A DNA stretch of 64,000 bases. Origin: a virus. The number at the start of each line of letters is the position of its first letter. Positions within the stretch are counted from its first letter, which is position 1. The notes beneath the pieces were generated by a model. It ran no database searches. It was given only the letters and a program-made list of their open reading frames with translations, and had not been told where the DNA came from. Shown in pieces: positions 1-9,024 of this stretch. The position numbers were made by a program, and so were the translations under genes. Location: the IMG/VR virus record IMGVR_UViG_3300045256_000058, positions 82,348 to 146,347 of that record; one strand, given 5' to 3'.

Positions 1-292
1 TAATAGAAGCAGTAGTTGATTTACTACTACGTGGAGGAATATTAATGATTAGTCTTCGTATGTTTCTATTGAGTGCAGCTTGTATATGTTCGCATAAGCA
101 TTCAATGTGCCAGTTATTTACAAGAGGTTGAGGGTCAAAGGTATTCCAAAAATTAATGAAGAATTGATATAGACTTCTTTCTGATTTTTCATACATTTCT
201 TCTTGAAGTAACTCTTCAAGCATAAAGAGTTCTTCATCAAACTTCTCATCATAAAAGCCAGGGTCATCAGGTGTAAGTATTTTCTTAGGCAT
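1..292 (-). CDS. terL: Terminase large subunit, N-terminal part (cut by window edge)
   Basis: About 97 residues are visible, reading leftwards from the ATG at 292 and running off the window. The protein would be the ATPase/nuclease motor that packages DNA into the capsid. What shows this is the segment with NNWHIECLCEHIQ followed by RRLIINIPPRSSKST, the typical large-terminase adenine-binding region and deviant Walker A (PPRSSKS). It starts MPKKIL, as the small terminase starts MPKKIF. It heads the minus-strand packaging block. The C-terminal nuclease domain is outside the window. Confidence 0.9.
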   Translation of the reverse strand, partial: MPKKILTPDDPGFYDEKFDEELFMLEELLQEEMYEKSERSLYQFFINFWNTFDPQPLVNNWHIECLCEHIQAALNRNIRRLIINIPPRSSKSTTASI

Positions 293-363
293 AGTCAATG
301 TTCATAGGTTGTAGTATATCTTATAATATTACTATGAATTTACTTTTAGAGACAGAATAGACT

Positions 364-957
364 ATGGTATTACCTCTTTCTTTACCTTTCATGAGTCTTG
401 GCTGGGCAAATCGAGCAAGACTTGTAAAAGAAAACAAAGCATTACAACAACAGCTAATGCATAATGCAAAAAGCTTACAAGATATTTCCAATCCATTTTC
501 TAACCTACTTCCTAAGTTAGGAGTTGCTGGTGTAGGATTAGCTGGAGCAAAGGTAGCATCAGATACTATCTCTTCTCCTAAACAAAGACAACAAATGGCT
601 AGTATGGCAGAAGACTTACCTACTGGTTACATACCTAGATATAACTATGCAGCTAATCGAAGCACTGACTTCTCATTTGCGGCATCAGGTAATGGAGTTA
701 CTGCTAACTTCTTTGACCCTCTCACTATGCTTATGGGATTAGAGAATGGTGCAGCATCTTTGCATTGGAATCTAAAGAATGGTAAGTTACGAAATACTAA
801 TAAGATGCTAGAACAAGAGTTACTTCGTAAAAGAGCAAATAGTAACAAAACATTAGGTGCAATTGGTATAGGAACTGCGGCACTTGCTACTCCTGCGTTA
901 GCATATATGAATGGCAGAAAACCAAGCAATAGTAATCAGTATTCATCTGCGATGTAA
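364..957 (+). CDS. Hypothetical protein with two hydrophobic Ala/Gly segments
   Basis: 197 residues, not recognised. An N-terminal charged helix (residues 17-32) is followed by a Gly/Ala-rich hydrophobic stretch (about 50-65) and a second one near the C-terminus (about 160-180), so it may be membrane-active or a virion component. It lies on the plus strand between minus-strand packaging genes. A 25-bp unit containing its stop codon is duplicated directly downstream. The only candidate -10 box (TATAAT at 322-327) has no good -35 element. Confidence 0.6.
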   Translation: MVLPLSLPFMSLGWANRARLVKENKALQQQLMHNAKSLQDISNPFSNLLPKLGVAGVGLAGAKVASDTISSPKQRQQMASMAEDLPTGYIPRYNYAANRSTDFSFAASGNGVTANFFDPLTMLMGLENGAASLHWNLKNGKLRNTNKMLEQELLRKRANSNKTLGAIGIGTAALATPALAYMNGRKPSNSNQYSSAM

Positions 958-985
958 TCAGCAGTATTCATCTGCGATGTAATCA
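937..985. repeat. 25-bp tandem duplication over a stop codon
   Basis: The unit CAGTATTCATCTGCGATGTA continuing into ATCA occurs at 937-960 and again at 962-985, a perfect repeat with a 25-bp period. The first copy carries the last codons and TAA of the preceding gene; the second is non-coding. It looks like recent replication slippage. Confidence 0.95.
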
Positions 986-1107
986 ATCTTTACCAACTGA
1001 AACTGGATATTAGAGAGTAATGGTGTTAGTATATAGATAGGTAGCAAATGAAGGTGCTAACCTATGGTACTCAGAAATGATACCTAAAGGTCTTAGGTGG
1101 GAAGCAC

Positions 1108-1200
1108 ATGAAGCATTCAGTTAGGAATAGTCAAGCTAACAAGAATGATATACCACTTCCTAAATTAGCAAGTCCTATAGAAAGGATAGAAAACAGATAG
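1108..1200 (+). CDS. Possible 30-residue peptide
   Basis: A short frame starts at ATG 1108 behind a purine-rich stretch (AGGTGGGAAG) and ends at TAG. The product contains DIPLPKLASPIERIE. It may be real, a remnant of a longer gene, or chance. The only support is its ribosome-binding-like site and position. Confidence 0.3.
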   Translation: MKHSVRNSQANKNDIPLPKLASPIERIENR

Positions 1201-1471
1201 CAGCCTAACGCCAGTACATCCTTCACCTCTCTCATGGCATTGAGAAGTAAGAGGTTTACATAAAATTTTACATCCCCTCTTAGTAAGGGGTTAGGGAAAC
1301 CTAGTACCTACGATAGGAAATGATACTATATGCGTACCTGTAGCTATTAGGTTGCTAATGTATTAAGTTGCTTCCGAGGTTACGAGACTACCAGAGAAGG
1401 TAGTTGAGTAAGTGAGAGATAGAATGAATGTTTGAAAGAGCATTAAGGAAATATACACAGATAAGATGGTA
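1201..1471 (+). other. Gene-free stretch with hairpins
   Basis: No sustained reading frame is seen. Local hairpins include CCCCTCTTAGTAAGGGG near 1274 and CTACC-AGAGAA-GGTAG near 1389. The stretch ends at a strong terminator, so it may be an untranslated 3' region or a small structured RNA made from the plus strand. Confidence 0.35.
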
Positions 1472-1503
1472 AGATGTTTGCGATATTAGCGAACATCTTT
1501 TTA
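1472..1503 (+). terminator. Intrinsic terminator
   Basis: AGATGTTTGC (1472-1481) pairs with GCGAACATCT (1489-1498) around a 7-nt loop, with one G-T pair, and a T-run follows. It closes the plus-strand transcript and separates it from the convergent minus-strand gene at 1546. Confidence 0.8.
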
Positions 1504-1545
1504 GTAAATGTAGGTTTTTCGGCTTTAGATATTCGAATAGCTAGT

Positions 1546-2121
1546 TCAAATAATAAAGTGTAAGTTAGACGGTATATTCGGAAACTTATTTCTTTGTATT
1601 CTATATAGTCGGTCTAAAGATGATGTAGCTCCAGCAATCATATGATTCTGAGTTGGATTATTATTAGCATGATTTATCATAGTTTCTATCATTCCTTTAG
1701 CTCCGTAATTCTTATATTTAGGATGAGTTACAGTTTCTCCCCACATTTCAAAGCCATCGGTAGAATGAAGTGAGTAAGGAGTAGAGTAATCTCTCATTCC
1801 AGTCATTTTACGTAACCCAATAGTTGTTGGTTTACCTTCTATTGAAGTAGTTAGAGGTATTGTTTGATGTAATACTCCTCCTCCCATACTTAATGTTGGA
1901 GAAACAGGAGAAGTTAGCATACCTTGTGTATACTTTTTAGCTAACTTAGCATTTTCATATCGAGGATTTAGTGGATGGTTAGGTAAATCTATTCCTGGTT
2001 CATTATCACCAAAGTCTCTAAGTATCTCTGTATACTTATTGTCTAATCCTCTAGCATATTTTCTAACTACTCTGTCATTCATTGGAACGAATGCAAAGGT
2101 AGCCATATAATAGTATCTCAT
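1546..2121 (-). CDS. Hypothetical protein, faint GNAT-like C-terminus
   Basis: 191 residues. The start at 2121 has AAGGAAA upstream; a second Met lies five codons in. The stretch HPKYKNYGAKGMIETMI, followed later by DRLYRIQRNKF, resembles motifs A and B of GNAT acetyltransferases. The match is loose and the Gly pattern incomplete, so no activity is claimed. It is the last gene of the minus-strand packaging block. Confidence 0.6.
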   Translation of the reverse strand: MRYYYMATFAFVPMNDRVVRKYARGLDNKYTEILRDFGDNEPGIDLPNHPLNPRYENAKLAKKYTQGMLTSPVSPTLSMGGGVLHQTIPLTTSIEGKPTTIGLRKMTGMRDYSTPYSLHSTDGFEMWGETVTHPKYKNYGAKGMIETMINHANNNPTQNHMIAGATSSLDRLYRIQRNKFPNIPSNLHFII

Positions 2122-2161
2122 TTAGTGTATTTCCTTAGTGTGTAAATAGATGTATATGATA

Positions 2162-3148
2162 TTACATGACTTCTTCAGTCTCTCTTTCTAACTCGTATAC
2201 TACTGGAGCATCTAATACTGCACTCACTTCAATAGTCTCAGGTTCAGATGAAGGTTTAAGGTCACTAGCATTTAGTTTTCTACCTAGCTTTGCTTCGAGT
2301 CTCTTGATAGCTGCTTGTCTTTCTTGAGGAGTTTTGAATTTATGAGACTTAGTTTCTATTTGGAATAGTTCCATATCTTCTTTTGGAGCATTCTCATAGA
2401 TTTGTCTTTGTAGCTTATAGATGTTACTAGCTACAGTAATTGCTTCTTTTACTTCATTTAGAAAGATTGGAGTACCTGTTTTGTTATTTACCATATTCAT
2501 GTACTCTTTTGTTTCTTCTGATAGATAGTTAGGATTATCTAAGTCTTCAGAGGCATCTAGTACCTCTCCAAACTTATGTTCGATATATCTATCTAGAACT
2601 ACACCTAATTTATTACAAGCATTTACAGCAGCTATTTCAGCTTGATAATTCTCTTGTACATATAAACCTAGCTCTTGTCCTATATTTCTTTCATTTACTC
2701 TAGCTAAATAAGCTTTACGAAGATGTTGCCATTTATCTTTATGTACTTTATCTCTTAGTGTGGTAAAGTTTACTTCAAACTTCTCTGCAAATTCTTTGTA
2801 AGTATAATCTTCAGATGCAAATGTACCATCTTCTAACTGAATTCTTTTTCCAAGTACCCAATGTTTACGTAACTCTGTCCAGTTATACTTCTTAGTTGTT
2901 TTACCATAGATATGCTTTAGACGAGGATTTTGTTCAGGAGGTAGAGGTACTTCACTAGAACTCTCATAGTTCATGATTGTATTGAGTTCTTTAATTTCTT
3001 CTAACTCTTTTGCTACTCTTGAAGTATCCGATAGCTTTACTTTCTTTAGAGTAGTATATGGTCTAGCATCTGAATCTTTCTTACGAGGATTTGGTCTAGC
3101 AATTAATGAATACGTTGTACCTGATTCATTGAATATTTTCTTAGGCAT
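2162..3148 (-). CDS. terS: Terminase small subunit-like DNA-binding protein
   Basis: 328 residues. Around residues 85-150 lies a stretch typical of phage small terminases: a Trp-rich lead-in (WTELRKHWVLGKRI) and a helix-turn-helix (YKEFAEKFEVNFTTLRDKVH) followed by WQHLRKAYLARV. The protein would recognise the packaging site and load the large terminase. The rest is helical with an acidic C-terminus. It overlaps the upstream nuclease gene by 8 nt and shares the MPKKI start with the large terminase. The assignment rests on the HTH pattern and context. Confidence 0.72.
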   Translation of the reverse strand: MPKKIFNESGTTYSLIARPNPRKKDSDARPYTTLKKVKLSDTSRVAKELEEIKELNTIMNYESSSEVPLPPEQNPRLKHIYGKTTKKYNWTELRKHWVLGKRIQLEDGTFASEDYTYKEFAEKFEVNFTTLRDKVHKDKWQHLRKAYLARVNERNIGQELGLYVQENYQAEIAAVNACNKLGVVLDRYIEHKFGEVLDASEDLDNPNYLSEETKEYMNMVNNKTGTPIFLNEVKEAITVASNIYKLQRQIYENAPKEDMELFQIETKSHKFKTPQERQAAIKRLEAKLGRKLNASDLKPSSEPETIEVSAVLDAPVVYELERETEEVM

Positions 3149-3551
3149 GAGTTTGCAAGTTGTATAGTGTTTCGTTAGATATAAGAGTGTGTGCAGAAGT
3201 AAATATTAGATTGGGTATAGATATTTGACTATATGCACTTGGTAAATTGCGATGCTTAAAGTTGTAGGAGAAGTAGATTATTTCTAACTTAGTTGCATCT
3301 GGATGAAATAGAAAATAGGATTGTATTTGACCTATTGCATGTTTTATAGAGTTAAATTCCTTTACTTCTATTAGTCTTTTTTCATTTCTAAATGTTCTCT
3401 CACTGTTTGAGTAGAGTGGTTCATCTTTATGTATGATTAGGTCAATTAGTCCTACAGGAGTCTTTACTTCTCTAGCAACAGAATACCCTTGGTTAGAAAA
3501 ATATGCTGCTAGAGCTTTTTGAACTGTAGCTTCGGATAGTTTCGTCTTCAT
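3141..3551 (-). CDS. Small PD-(D/E)xK-type nuclease
   Basis: 136 residues. The core reads ALAAYFSNQGYSVAREVKT, then GLIDLII with the first acidic residue, then RLIEVKEF with the E-x-K pair, and a helix with AIGQIQSYF. This order matches VRR-NUC/restriction-like PD-(D/E)xK folds. In this packaging block a role in genome maturation or junction cleavage is possible but unproven. It overlaps the small terminase gene. Confidence 0.65.
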   Translation of the reverse strand: MKTKLSEATVQKALAAYFSNQGYSVAREVKTPVGLIDLIIHKDEPLYSNSERTFRNEKRLIEVKEFNSIKHAIGQIQSYFLFHPDATKLEIIYFSYNFKHRNLPSAYSQISIPNLIFTSAHTLISNETLYNLQTHA

Positions 3552-3554
3552 GTT

Positions 3555-3944
3555 CTAGATAAGTGGACTCATTTCTGTGTTACTGTTAATGTCTTTGTTT
3601 CTCTTTATTGTTTTGTTTAGAGAGACAGGAAGGACAGGAACTTTCATTTCTTTTCTTCTTGAAATTTGATAATCTTTTTCAAGTTTCTTTTGTTCAAGTT
3701 TATTGTCTTTTCTTACAATTCGATAACGTTTTACTTCCTGCTCACTGTCTACAGGAAGATTTAATGCTGCTGAAACTTTTTGTCTGTCTTCAGGTTTCAT
3801 TGGTTTGATATTATTTCCAACTGTTCCATTATTTCCAGGAGCATTCCCTCTAGGATTTGCAGGAGTAGGTGTGTTGGTTAGAGAAGCTTGGGCTAATAAG
3901 TCTGCTGCTCCGAAGTTAGAAAAAGCTTGTTTAAGAAGTTTCAT
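3555..3944 (-). CDS. Hypothetical low-complexity protein
   Basis: About 129 residues from ATG 3944; a longer form could start at TTG 3974, but AAGGAT lies upstream of the ATG. The middle is Asn/Pro/Gly-rich (TPANPRGNAPGNN) and the C-terminal half is Lys/Arg-rich, giving a disordered basic protein. No family is recognised. It is the first gene of the minus-strand block. Confidence 0.55.
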   Translation of the reverse strand: MKLLKQAFSNFGAADLLAQASLTNTPTPANPRGNAPGNNGTVGNNIKPMKPEDRQKVSAALNLPVDSEQEVKRYRIVRKDNKLEQKKLEKDYQISRRKEMKVPVLPVSLNKTIKRNKDINSNTEMSPLI

Positions 3945-4597
3945 GTGATTCAAAATTATCCTTGATGTTTTCAATAATCTCTTCGTTTACAGTTTTGTGA
4001 CTGCGTTTACTACAATTAGTTTAGCATTTCGTGCATGAAAAATATGCCGGGATTTCTGTGCTTTTTTTATTCTCTTTATGATTTAGGTGAGTTTGAATTA
4101 TTGGGTTGGAAGCAGCCCCTTAAAAAACATCCTATCACACTCTGAAACCCCTGTCAAATAAGGCTTTCAGCCATTTTACCTCTCAATCCATAAGCTACAC
4201 TTATAGTACAGATGTACGGTTAGGTATAGAGTATTCTCTATAGTAACTATAGAAAACTTTACATAGTAAATAGGTATAAATACTCTATACAATCCTGTTG
4301 AAAACTGCGATACTGTTTACAGGTTGGATAAGAGATAAGGAGGTTAAAGGATAAAACACTATGAACAATTAAATATTCTTATGGGATTGCAAGGGCTATT
4401 GCTCTTGACTTTCACAGGATAACTGTGCTTAAAATCCCGGCTAGAAAATTGGGTATTTATGCCTATTGCGTTTTCTATCCGTATCCCCTAAGATGTTTAC
4501 AAGGTTGGTTATGAGACAACCGACAATCAAACGATAGATTCCAAGCTATCACCCTATCAAAATTTATTCGCAGAGTCAAACTGCAAAAGGAGTACCT
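3945..4597. promoter_or_regulatory. Divergent intergenic control region
   Basis: About 650 bp without a gene separate the minus-strand packaging genes from the long plus-strand operon. It holds nested inverted repeats: TATAGAG (4225-4231) with CTCTATA (4236-4242), and CTATAG-TAA-CTATAG (4238-4252), plus a related ACTCTATAC further on. A weak promoter-like TTGACT lies at 4405 with TTAAAA 18 nt later. It is a candidate operator or switch region, and possibly an origin. Confidence 0.5.
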
Positions 4598-5080
4598 ATG
4601 GCTAAAGCCAGAAGTGTAGCTCTCCGTAAGACCTTCGCCTATGGTGTATTGGCTGTTACAAAGTCAACCGTATGGAAAGAGAAAGGTAATCCCGAAGCGG
4701 GTACGGAGGTAGTCTACTCAGTTCGCTTTAAGGTAAAGTCAGAAGTCTTAGAGCGTCTTAAAGCTCAAGGTGTGAAAAATCCTCTCAAGGATAATCCATT
4801 CCTTTTGATGCAAGATGGGGCTTCTTTCAAAAGGTTCTTTTCTAATGGTAGTGAGAAAATTACTACCTATATAAAGACTACTGACTATGCTAAAGCTGAG
4901 GAAGTTTTTAAGCGTGTAGTCTCTAGTATGAGTAGGGGTGTTAAGCCTACTAAAAAAGCTGTGATTCAAGATGTGCTGCCATCTGGTATGCGTATTGTTG
5001 AGCGTTCACAGTCTGAGTTTAGTAAAGCTTTGCTTTCTCCCTCCACACCATCTAAAAAACTATCCTTTAGCGTGAGATAA
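4598..5080 (+). CDS. Hypothetical basic protein
   Basis: 160 residues, Lys/Arg-rich at the start (MAKARSVALRKTF) and Ser-rich at the end. It has an AAAGGAG site 9 nt upstream of ATG. It is the first gene of the rightward cluster after the control region. No family is recognised; the charge suggests nucleic acid binding, which is only an inference. Confidence 0.75.
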   Translation: MAKARSVALRKTFAYGVLAVTKSTVWKEKGNPEAGTEVVYSVRFKVKSEVLERLKAQGVKNPLKDNPFLLMQDGASFKRFFSNGSEKITTYIKTTDYAKAEEVFKRVVSSMSRGVKPTKKAVIQDVLPSGMRIVERSQSEFSKALLSPSTPSKKLSFSVR

Positions 5081-5083
5081 GCC

Positions 5084-5344
5084 ATGAAGTATGCTGTCTT
5101 AAAAACTGGCAATCACTATGCCCGTATGAATTACGCATATCAACCATGCTGTAATACGGGTTTAGTAGAGATTGATGAGTCTATCCCTACGGATGACTAT
5201 GGCAATCCCATTACTGTTGCAGACTATAAGCTAGTTGATGATTTAGCTCTAGCTACAGTTTTCCCTAAGAAGTTGGCTAAACGTTTAGTTAGGGCTGATT
5301 TATTTCTTGAGGTTATGACTGTTCAGCGTGTAATGTTCGTTTAG
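5084..5344 (+). CDS. Hypothetical small protein
   Basis: 86 residues, three bases after the previous stop, so translationally coupled. It has a paired CC in YQPCCNTGLVEID and no other motif. Function unknown. Confidence 0.7.
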   Translation: MKYAVLKTGNHYARMNYAYQPCCNTGLVEIDESIPTDDYGNPITVADYKLVDDLALATVFPKKLAKRLVRADLFLEVMTVQRVMFV

Positions 5345-5365
5345 GTATTTCTTCTTATTGACTTC

Positions 5366-5448
5366 TGCCCATATTGGCTGTATTGTGTTTATAGGTTGGT
5401 TTTCTAACCTGTATTCCATGCTCTAGAGTTCGACTCTCTAGTGGGCAC
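5366..5448 (+). tRNA. tRNA-like gene with odd anticodon arm
   Basis: Acceptor TGCCCAT pairs with GTGGGCA, and the T-arm TAGAG-TTCGACT-CTCTA is canonical. The anticodon arm AGGTT/AACCT encloses an 8-nt T-rich loop (or a 6-nt loop with one more G-T pair), and the D-arm is poor. If functional it might read Lys or Glu codons, but the anticodon cannot be fixed. It sits at the 5' border of the 1.9-kb non-coding stretch. Confidence 0.55.
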
Positions 5449-7352
5449 TGGGCTTTACGATGTACTTCGTTTATGCCCTATTAATAGCCTTGCTGTGAGG
5501 TTAAACACAGTGACATACTCTCCTGACAGAGAGGATTGGGCGTTCATAGCGCAAATTTACACTGCTACGGTAGCGGTATTGCTATCTACAGAGTGTTCTA
5601 CAGTGCTTTCAATGTGCTGTAACATTAAATCGGGCTTAATATACCCGTCAAATGTTGACAGTTTGCGATAGCTGTATGATTCACTCGCTTTTGTAGCTAA
5701 ATGAACCGTAGTTTCTATGTGTAATATTTGCCGTATCTTATAACGATAGGATTGAATGCTGTGGTTGGTAGTGGTCTATATGACTAAGTAGCTAACGTGT
5801 TCCTGATGGCATATCACGGGGTATGAATAGGGGTGAGTTACTATGAACCGTAAACTACAAATCTCGATAGCGAGCTAATCGTAACATTCGGTTAGTATAT
5901 GCTTTCATCTGGCGATAGGTGCTAGTGTCCCCATAGGGGTGCTAGTATTCAATAAGCTCGGTAGTACCATGAGGGAACGGGTGTGGAGTGCTGTTAGCCT
6001 AACAGTGCATTGATGCGTCCTAGTATGCTTGGGAATCCTAATGCTCAGACTTTATCCGGGTAGGTGCGGAATGAGTTGCTTCTAAGGATGACTGTATAGA
6101 AAGCTGAGTCTGTAAATGTGAGCTAGAGAGGTTGCGGCTAGGGGTAGAGCTTTATGCTACTACTTTCTACCGACTAAGTGTGCCTGCTTGAAACGGTCTT
6201 AATAAAACCGTCAAAGCGGATAACGGATGTATATCCTAGCTTAGTTATGGGGACTGTAGTGTGTATAAAGTATATGCTGTTAGCCTAGAAGGTGTAGTGA
6301 GACTGGGAACTGATTGAAAGGGTTTGTATGATTCCCTTCCCCATTGGGATGATTCTTATTTGAGTAGGCAGTTGCATCTTTACAGTTTGGACAGTTGGTA
6401 AGTATCGTGTAGCGGAATACACTAGACAATACCCGTATATACAAATATTACTTCCCGTCATAGTACGGGCTTTTCGGGGTACGTCAGTCACTATCCTAGT
6501 CTATGCAATGGAGAATGCGGCAATACAAGCCTTTCCTCGATTCACTATCATAGCCTATACTTACACCAAAGCGTCCCTAAATGTAAAGATAAATTGTATC
6601 CCCGGTATTCCCATATAAACAATATCGTGTTACCGCTTCCTAATGCACAATGATGCTGTGGGGGCTGTTTTGTGCTGTCTGGAAGTATTGCACGGTATTG
6701 GGGATAAGGTAGACTCTACTACTCTTCACTATGAAGAAAAGTAGGCTCTATGGAAGGGCAGTAAGTAAGTATCTAGCTATATGTCCTCTCTTTGGACATG
6801 GCTCCCTACATAAGCGTAGTATAAGGATTATCTCAAGCATAATTCTTCGACTTACCTATGGCTATGGGTTCGAGAATAAGTGTGAAGCGAAGCTAACAAG
6901 GAGTACGGCTATTTACGGAAAGCTGCGTCTGTCATTGCGATAGGCTGCAAACTGACCATAGAGACAAAATGAATCGGAACGCTGAGTGTGTAGTGTTCTA
7001 TTGAGGTATTGCATTCTAGTTCATGTTACTCCTGACTAGCGTGTAAGTTCCATATCGGGTGATGGCTGTCTCAGTAATTATAAATGCGCGAAGTAACATT
7101 CCAATGCGCTATGGAGGGAGGTAGGGTAATGAGAGACAGTCATGGGAGTTCATTATACAGATAGTCCCTCTCTTCCAAAAGGGGCTTCTGTTATCTCTTA
7201 AGTAATCCCAGTGAGAGAGTATATAGTATGAGTTAGCAATAACTCTAGCTAGTTAGAAATAGGTTAATAGCTTGTTTCTACCTAGTGAAAGATACTGTGT
7301 ACTCTCAATATTCTGGTTACGCTTACCTTCTGGTGCAAGTCCAGATAGAGGT
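5449..7352 (+). ncRNA. Candidate giant structured RNA region
   Basis: About 1.9 kb with no sustained frame in a genome where genes normally abut. Hairpins are frequent: CCCC/GGGG at 5939-5949 flanked by two GTGCTAGT copies, CTGTTAG/CTAACAG at 5991-6005, ACGGT/ACCGT at 6193-6211, CCCGT/ACGGG at 6464-6479. Near the 3' end a tRNA T-arm-like hairpin TCTGG-TGCAAGT-CCAGA (about 7334-7350) appears. Phages are known to carry giant RNAs (GOLLD, ROOL) beside tRNAs; I cannot match this one by eye. It may hold more than one RNA. Confidence 0.55.
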
Positions 7353-7431
7353 ATGGGTATCGTACCCTATAGAGTCTAGGCTATTACGGCTTAGGCTCAA
7401 TTTGTCATGCAAACTTATTGAGGTCAGTCTC

Positions 7432-7629
7432 ATGTCTCTTTGGCTTGTTGCTCCTACTTCTCTAAATGGAATCTTTGCTCACAAGCAATCCGTTTGGAAG
7501 GAAGACATCTACGAAATTGTAGAAGGAACAATAGAGGATGATGTTACTTTTCTATTGTTCATGGATGGTAAGCCCTATTGTGTGGGTACTGACCTTGATG
7601 AATTAAAAGACTATGCTCTAAACGGCTAG
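7432..7629 (+). CDS. Hypothetical small acidic protein
   Basis: 65 residues from ATG 7432, which has TGAGGT upstream. An upstream in-frame extension would run through the T-arm-like hairpin, so the later start is chosen. It has two beta-like segments (EDIYEIVEGTIEDD, VTFLLFMDGKPYCV) and an acidic end. Function unknown. Confidence 0.55.
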   Translation: MSLWLVAPTSLNGIFAHKQSVWKEDIYEIVEGTIEDDVTFLLFMDGKPYCVGTDLDELKDYALNG

Positions 7630-7830
7630 TCTAATTAGTCGAGTAATAGAGATTTATAACCTCTATCACTACTATAAGTAATCAATACAGGATGCTGGTT
7701 GTAGCTACAAGATTTCGTATGCTCCTAGCTCCTAATTTGTGTTGACTGTAGTGTGTTAGTTATGTTCTCTGTTGCTCTCTTCTGTATGACTGTTCACCTT
7801 ATCTAGTCATGCTAGGAGGGGTAATGACTT

Positions 7831-8103
7831 GTGATGCCTGCTCGTAGTCCACCTTATTTTCTAACCATCATGGTTGTTCAATTTTACAACGGACACAAAA
7901 ACATTCATCTTAATGTTGAACTGGATAGGCTGCATCCTGACTGTAATGTAAGAGCTATTGGAAGAGTGGGTAGAGATAAGTATTCTGAGCTTCCTACTTT
8001 TGAATCCGATAATTTTACTAGCTGTCTGGTAAAAGCTTCTCAATGGTGTGCATTGAATGGATTCTTTCCGGTAGAAAACGGCAAAGTAGTTGAATACGTC
8101 TAG
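7831..8103 (+). CDS. Hypothetical small protein
   Basis: 90 residues if it starts at GTG 7831, 11 nt after a strong AGGAGG; ATG 7870 is an alternative start giving 78 residues. An ATG at 7823 closer to the same AGGAGG opens a 7-codon frame (MTCDACS), which could be a leader peptide. The body (NVRAIGRVGRDKYSELPTF) is not recognised. Confidence 0.6.
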   Translation: MMPARSPPYFLTIMVVQFYNGHKNIHLNVELDRLHPDCNVRAIGRVGRDKYSELPTFESDNFTSCLVKASQWCALNGFFPVENGKVVEYV

Positions 8104-8115
8104 CTAAGGAGAAAC

Positions 8116-8532
8116 ATGGAAGGTAAACCCATCGAACTAAATATCTCAAATGAGTTTCCTGCTAACGGGGAAATTGTTATTCGAGTTCGATACGTTGCTA
8201 AAGATGCAAGACGAAAAGCAATGTTGTCTGTGTACGTTAGTGAGAACTGGTTAGCTGAGTGGGGATTGCATTCTACCGCTCGTTTCATGAATCAACGGCT
8301 CCAAAAAGATTGGGGTAATCCTCCTCTAGAGGTAGAAGCCTCCAATAAAGGCTATCGAGTAGCTAGGCAAGCTGTGTTTGGTGATAAAGATAACTCTCCT
8401 TGGTCACACATTCAAATTGCGGCTTTTAGAGAGATGGTAGATATACTCTCTGAGTTTCAAGCTCATACTGCCTATCTAGATGCCCTTCGCAGTTCGGTTC
8501 CTGATGAAATGTTCTTTACTCTGGTGAAGTAA
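8116..8532 (+). CDS. Hypothetical protein
   Basis: 138 residues, AAGGAG six nt upstream of ATG. It is mixed alpha/beta with a conserved-looking WGNPPLEVEASNKGYRVARQ segment. Its stop overlaps the start of the next gene, so the two are coupled. No family is recognised. Confidence 0.7.
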   Translation: MEGKPIELNISNEFPANGEIVIRVRYVAKDARRKAMLSVYVSENWLAEWGLHSTARFMNQRLQKDWGNPPLEVEASNKGYRVARQAVFGDKDNSPWSHIQIAAFREMVDILSEFQAHTAYLDALRSSVPDEMFFTLVK

Positions 8533-8987
8533 TGCGTGTAATCGGTCAAGAATCAAATTCAGCTTTTCAACAAGAAGCTGAACCACTATTAGCGGCAAAC
8601 GGGATTTTAATTGTCCCTACTGTGTTTGATATGTCTAGCACTGGGTCTAAAGGTGTAGCAATTCGAGTCTACATTACGAATCACAGTCTGGATATAATTA
8701 GTCAACGTCAGAGTCTTTCTGAGCCTCCCATTTTGCCTTTACTTGGTTATGTGTCTTCTAGCTGGGGTGAAGCATCTCATGTATTTCCAGAGAGTAGAAA
8801 CATTGCTTTCGAGAAGGATTTTGCTCCTGATGTTCCTGGTCATTTCATTGACCGTTGGATAAAGAATTTCTCTACTCAAGTCTTAGAAGAGTGGAGTTTC
8901 ATTCTTTCTCATGTGCAAAAGAACACATCGGTTACGGTCACTCCTTCTGAGTTCCAAAATGGATTCTTTGGGATTACCTCTGCTTAG
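8532..8987 (+). CDS. Hypothetical protein
   Basis: 151 residues; the ATG shares a base with the previous stop (TAATG). The SSSWGEASHVFPE stretch echoes the SPW and WG segments of the upstream protein, so the pair may be distant relatives or partners. Function unknown. Confidence 0.7.
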   Translation: MRVIGQESNSAFQQEAEPLLAANGILIVPTVFDMSSTGSKGVAIRVYITNHSLDIISQRQSLSEPPILPLLGYVSSSWGEASHVFPESRNIAFEKDFAPDVPGHFIDRWIKNFSTQVLEEWSFILSHVQKNTSVTVTPSEFQNGFFGITSA

Positions 8988-9024
8988 TTCGTTCATTACG
9001 TCCACATCATCAAGGTACAAAATT

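Noticed and set aside
5449-7352. Ribosomal RNA, RNase P RNA or tmRNA
   Set aside because: I looked for conserved rRNA segments, the RNase P GAGGAAAGTCCG core and a tag frame and saw none.
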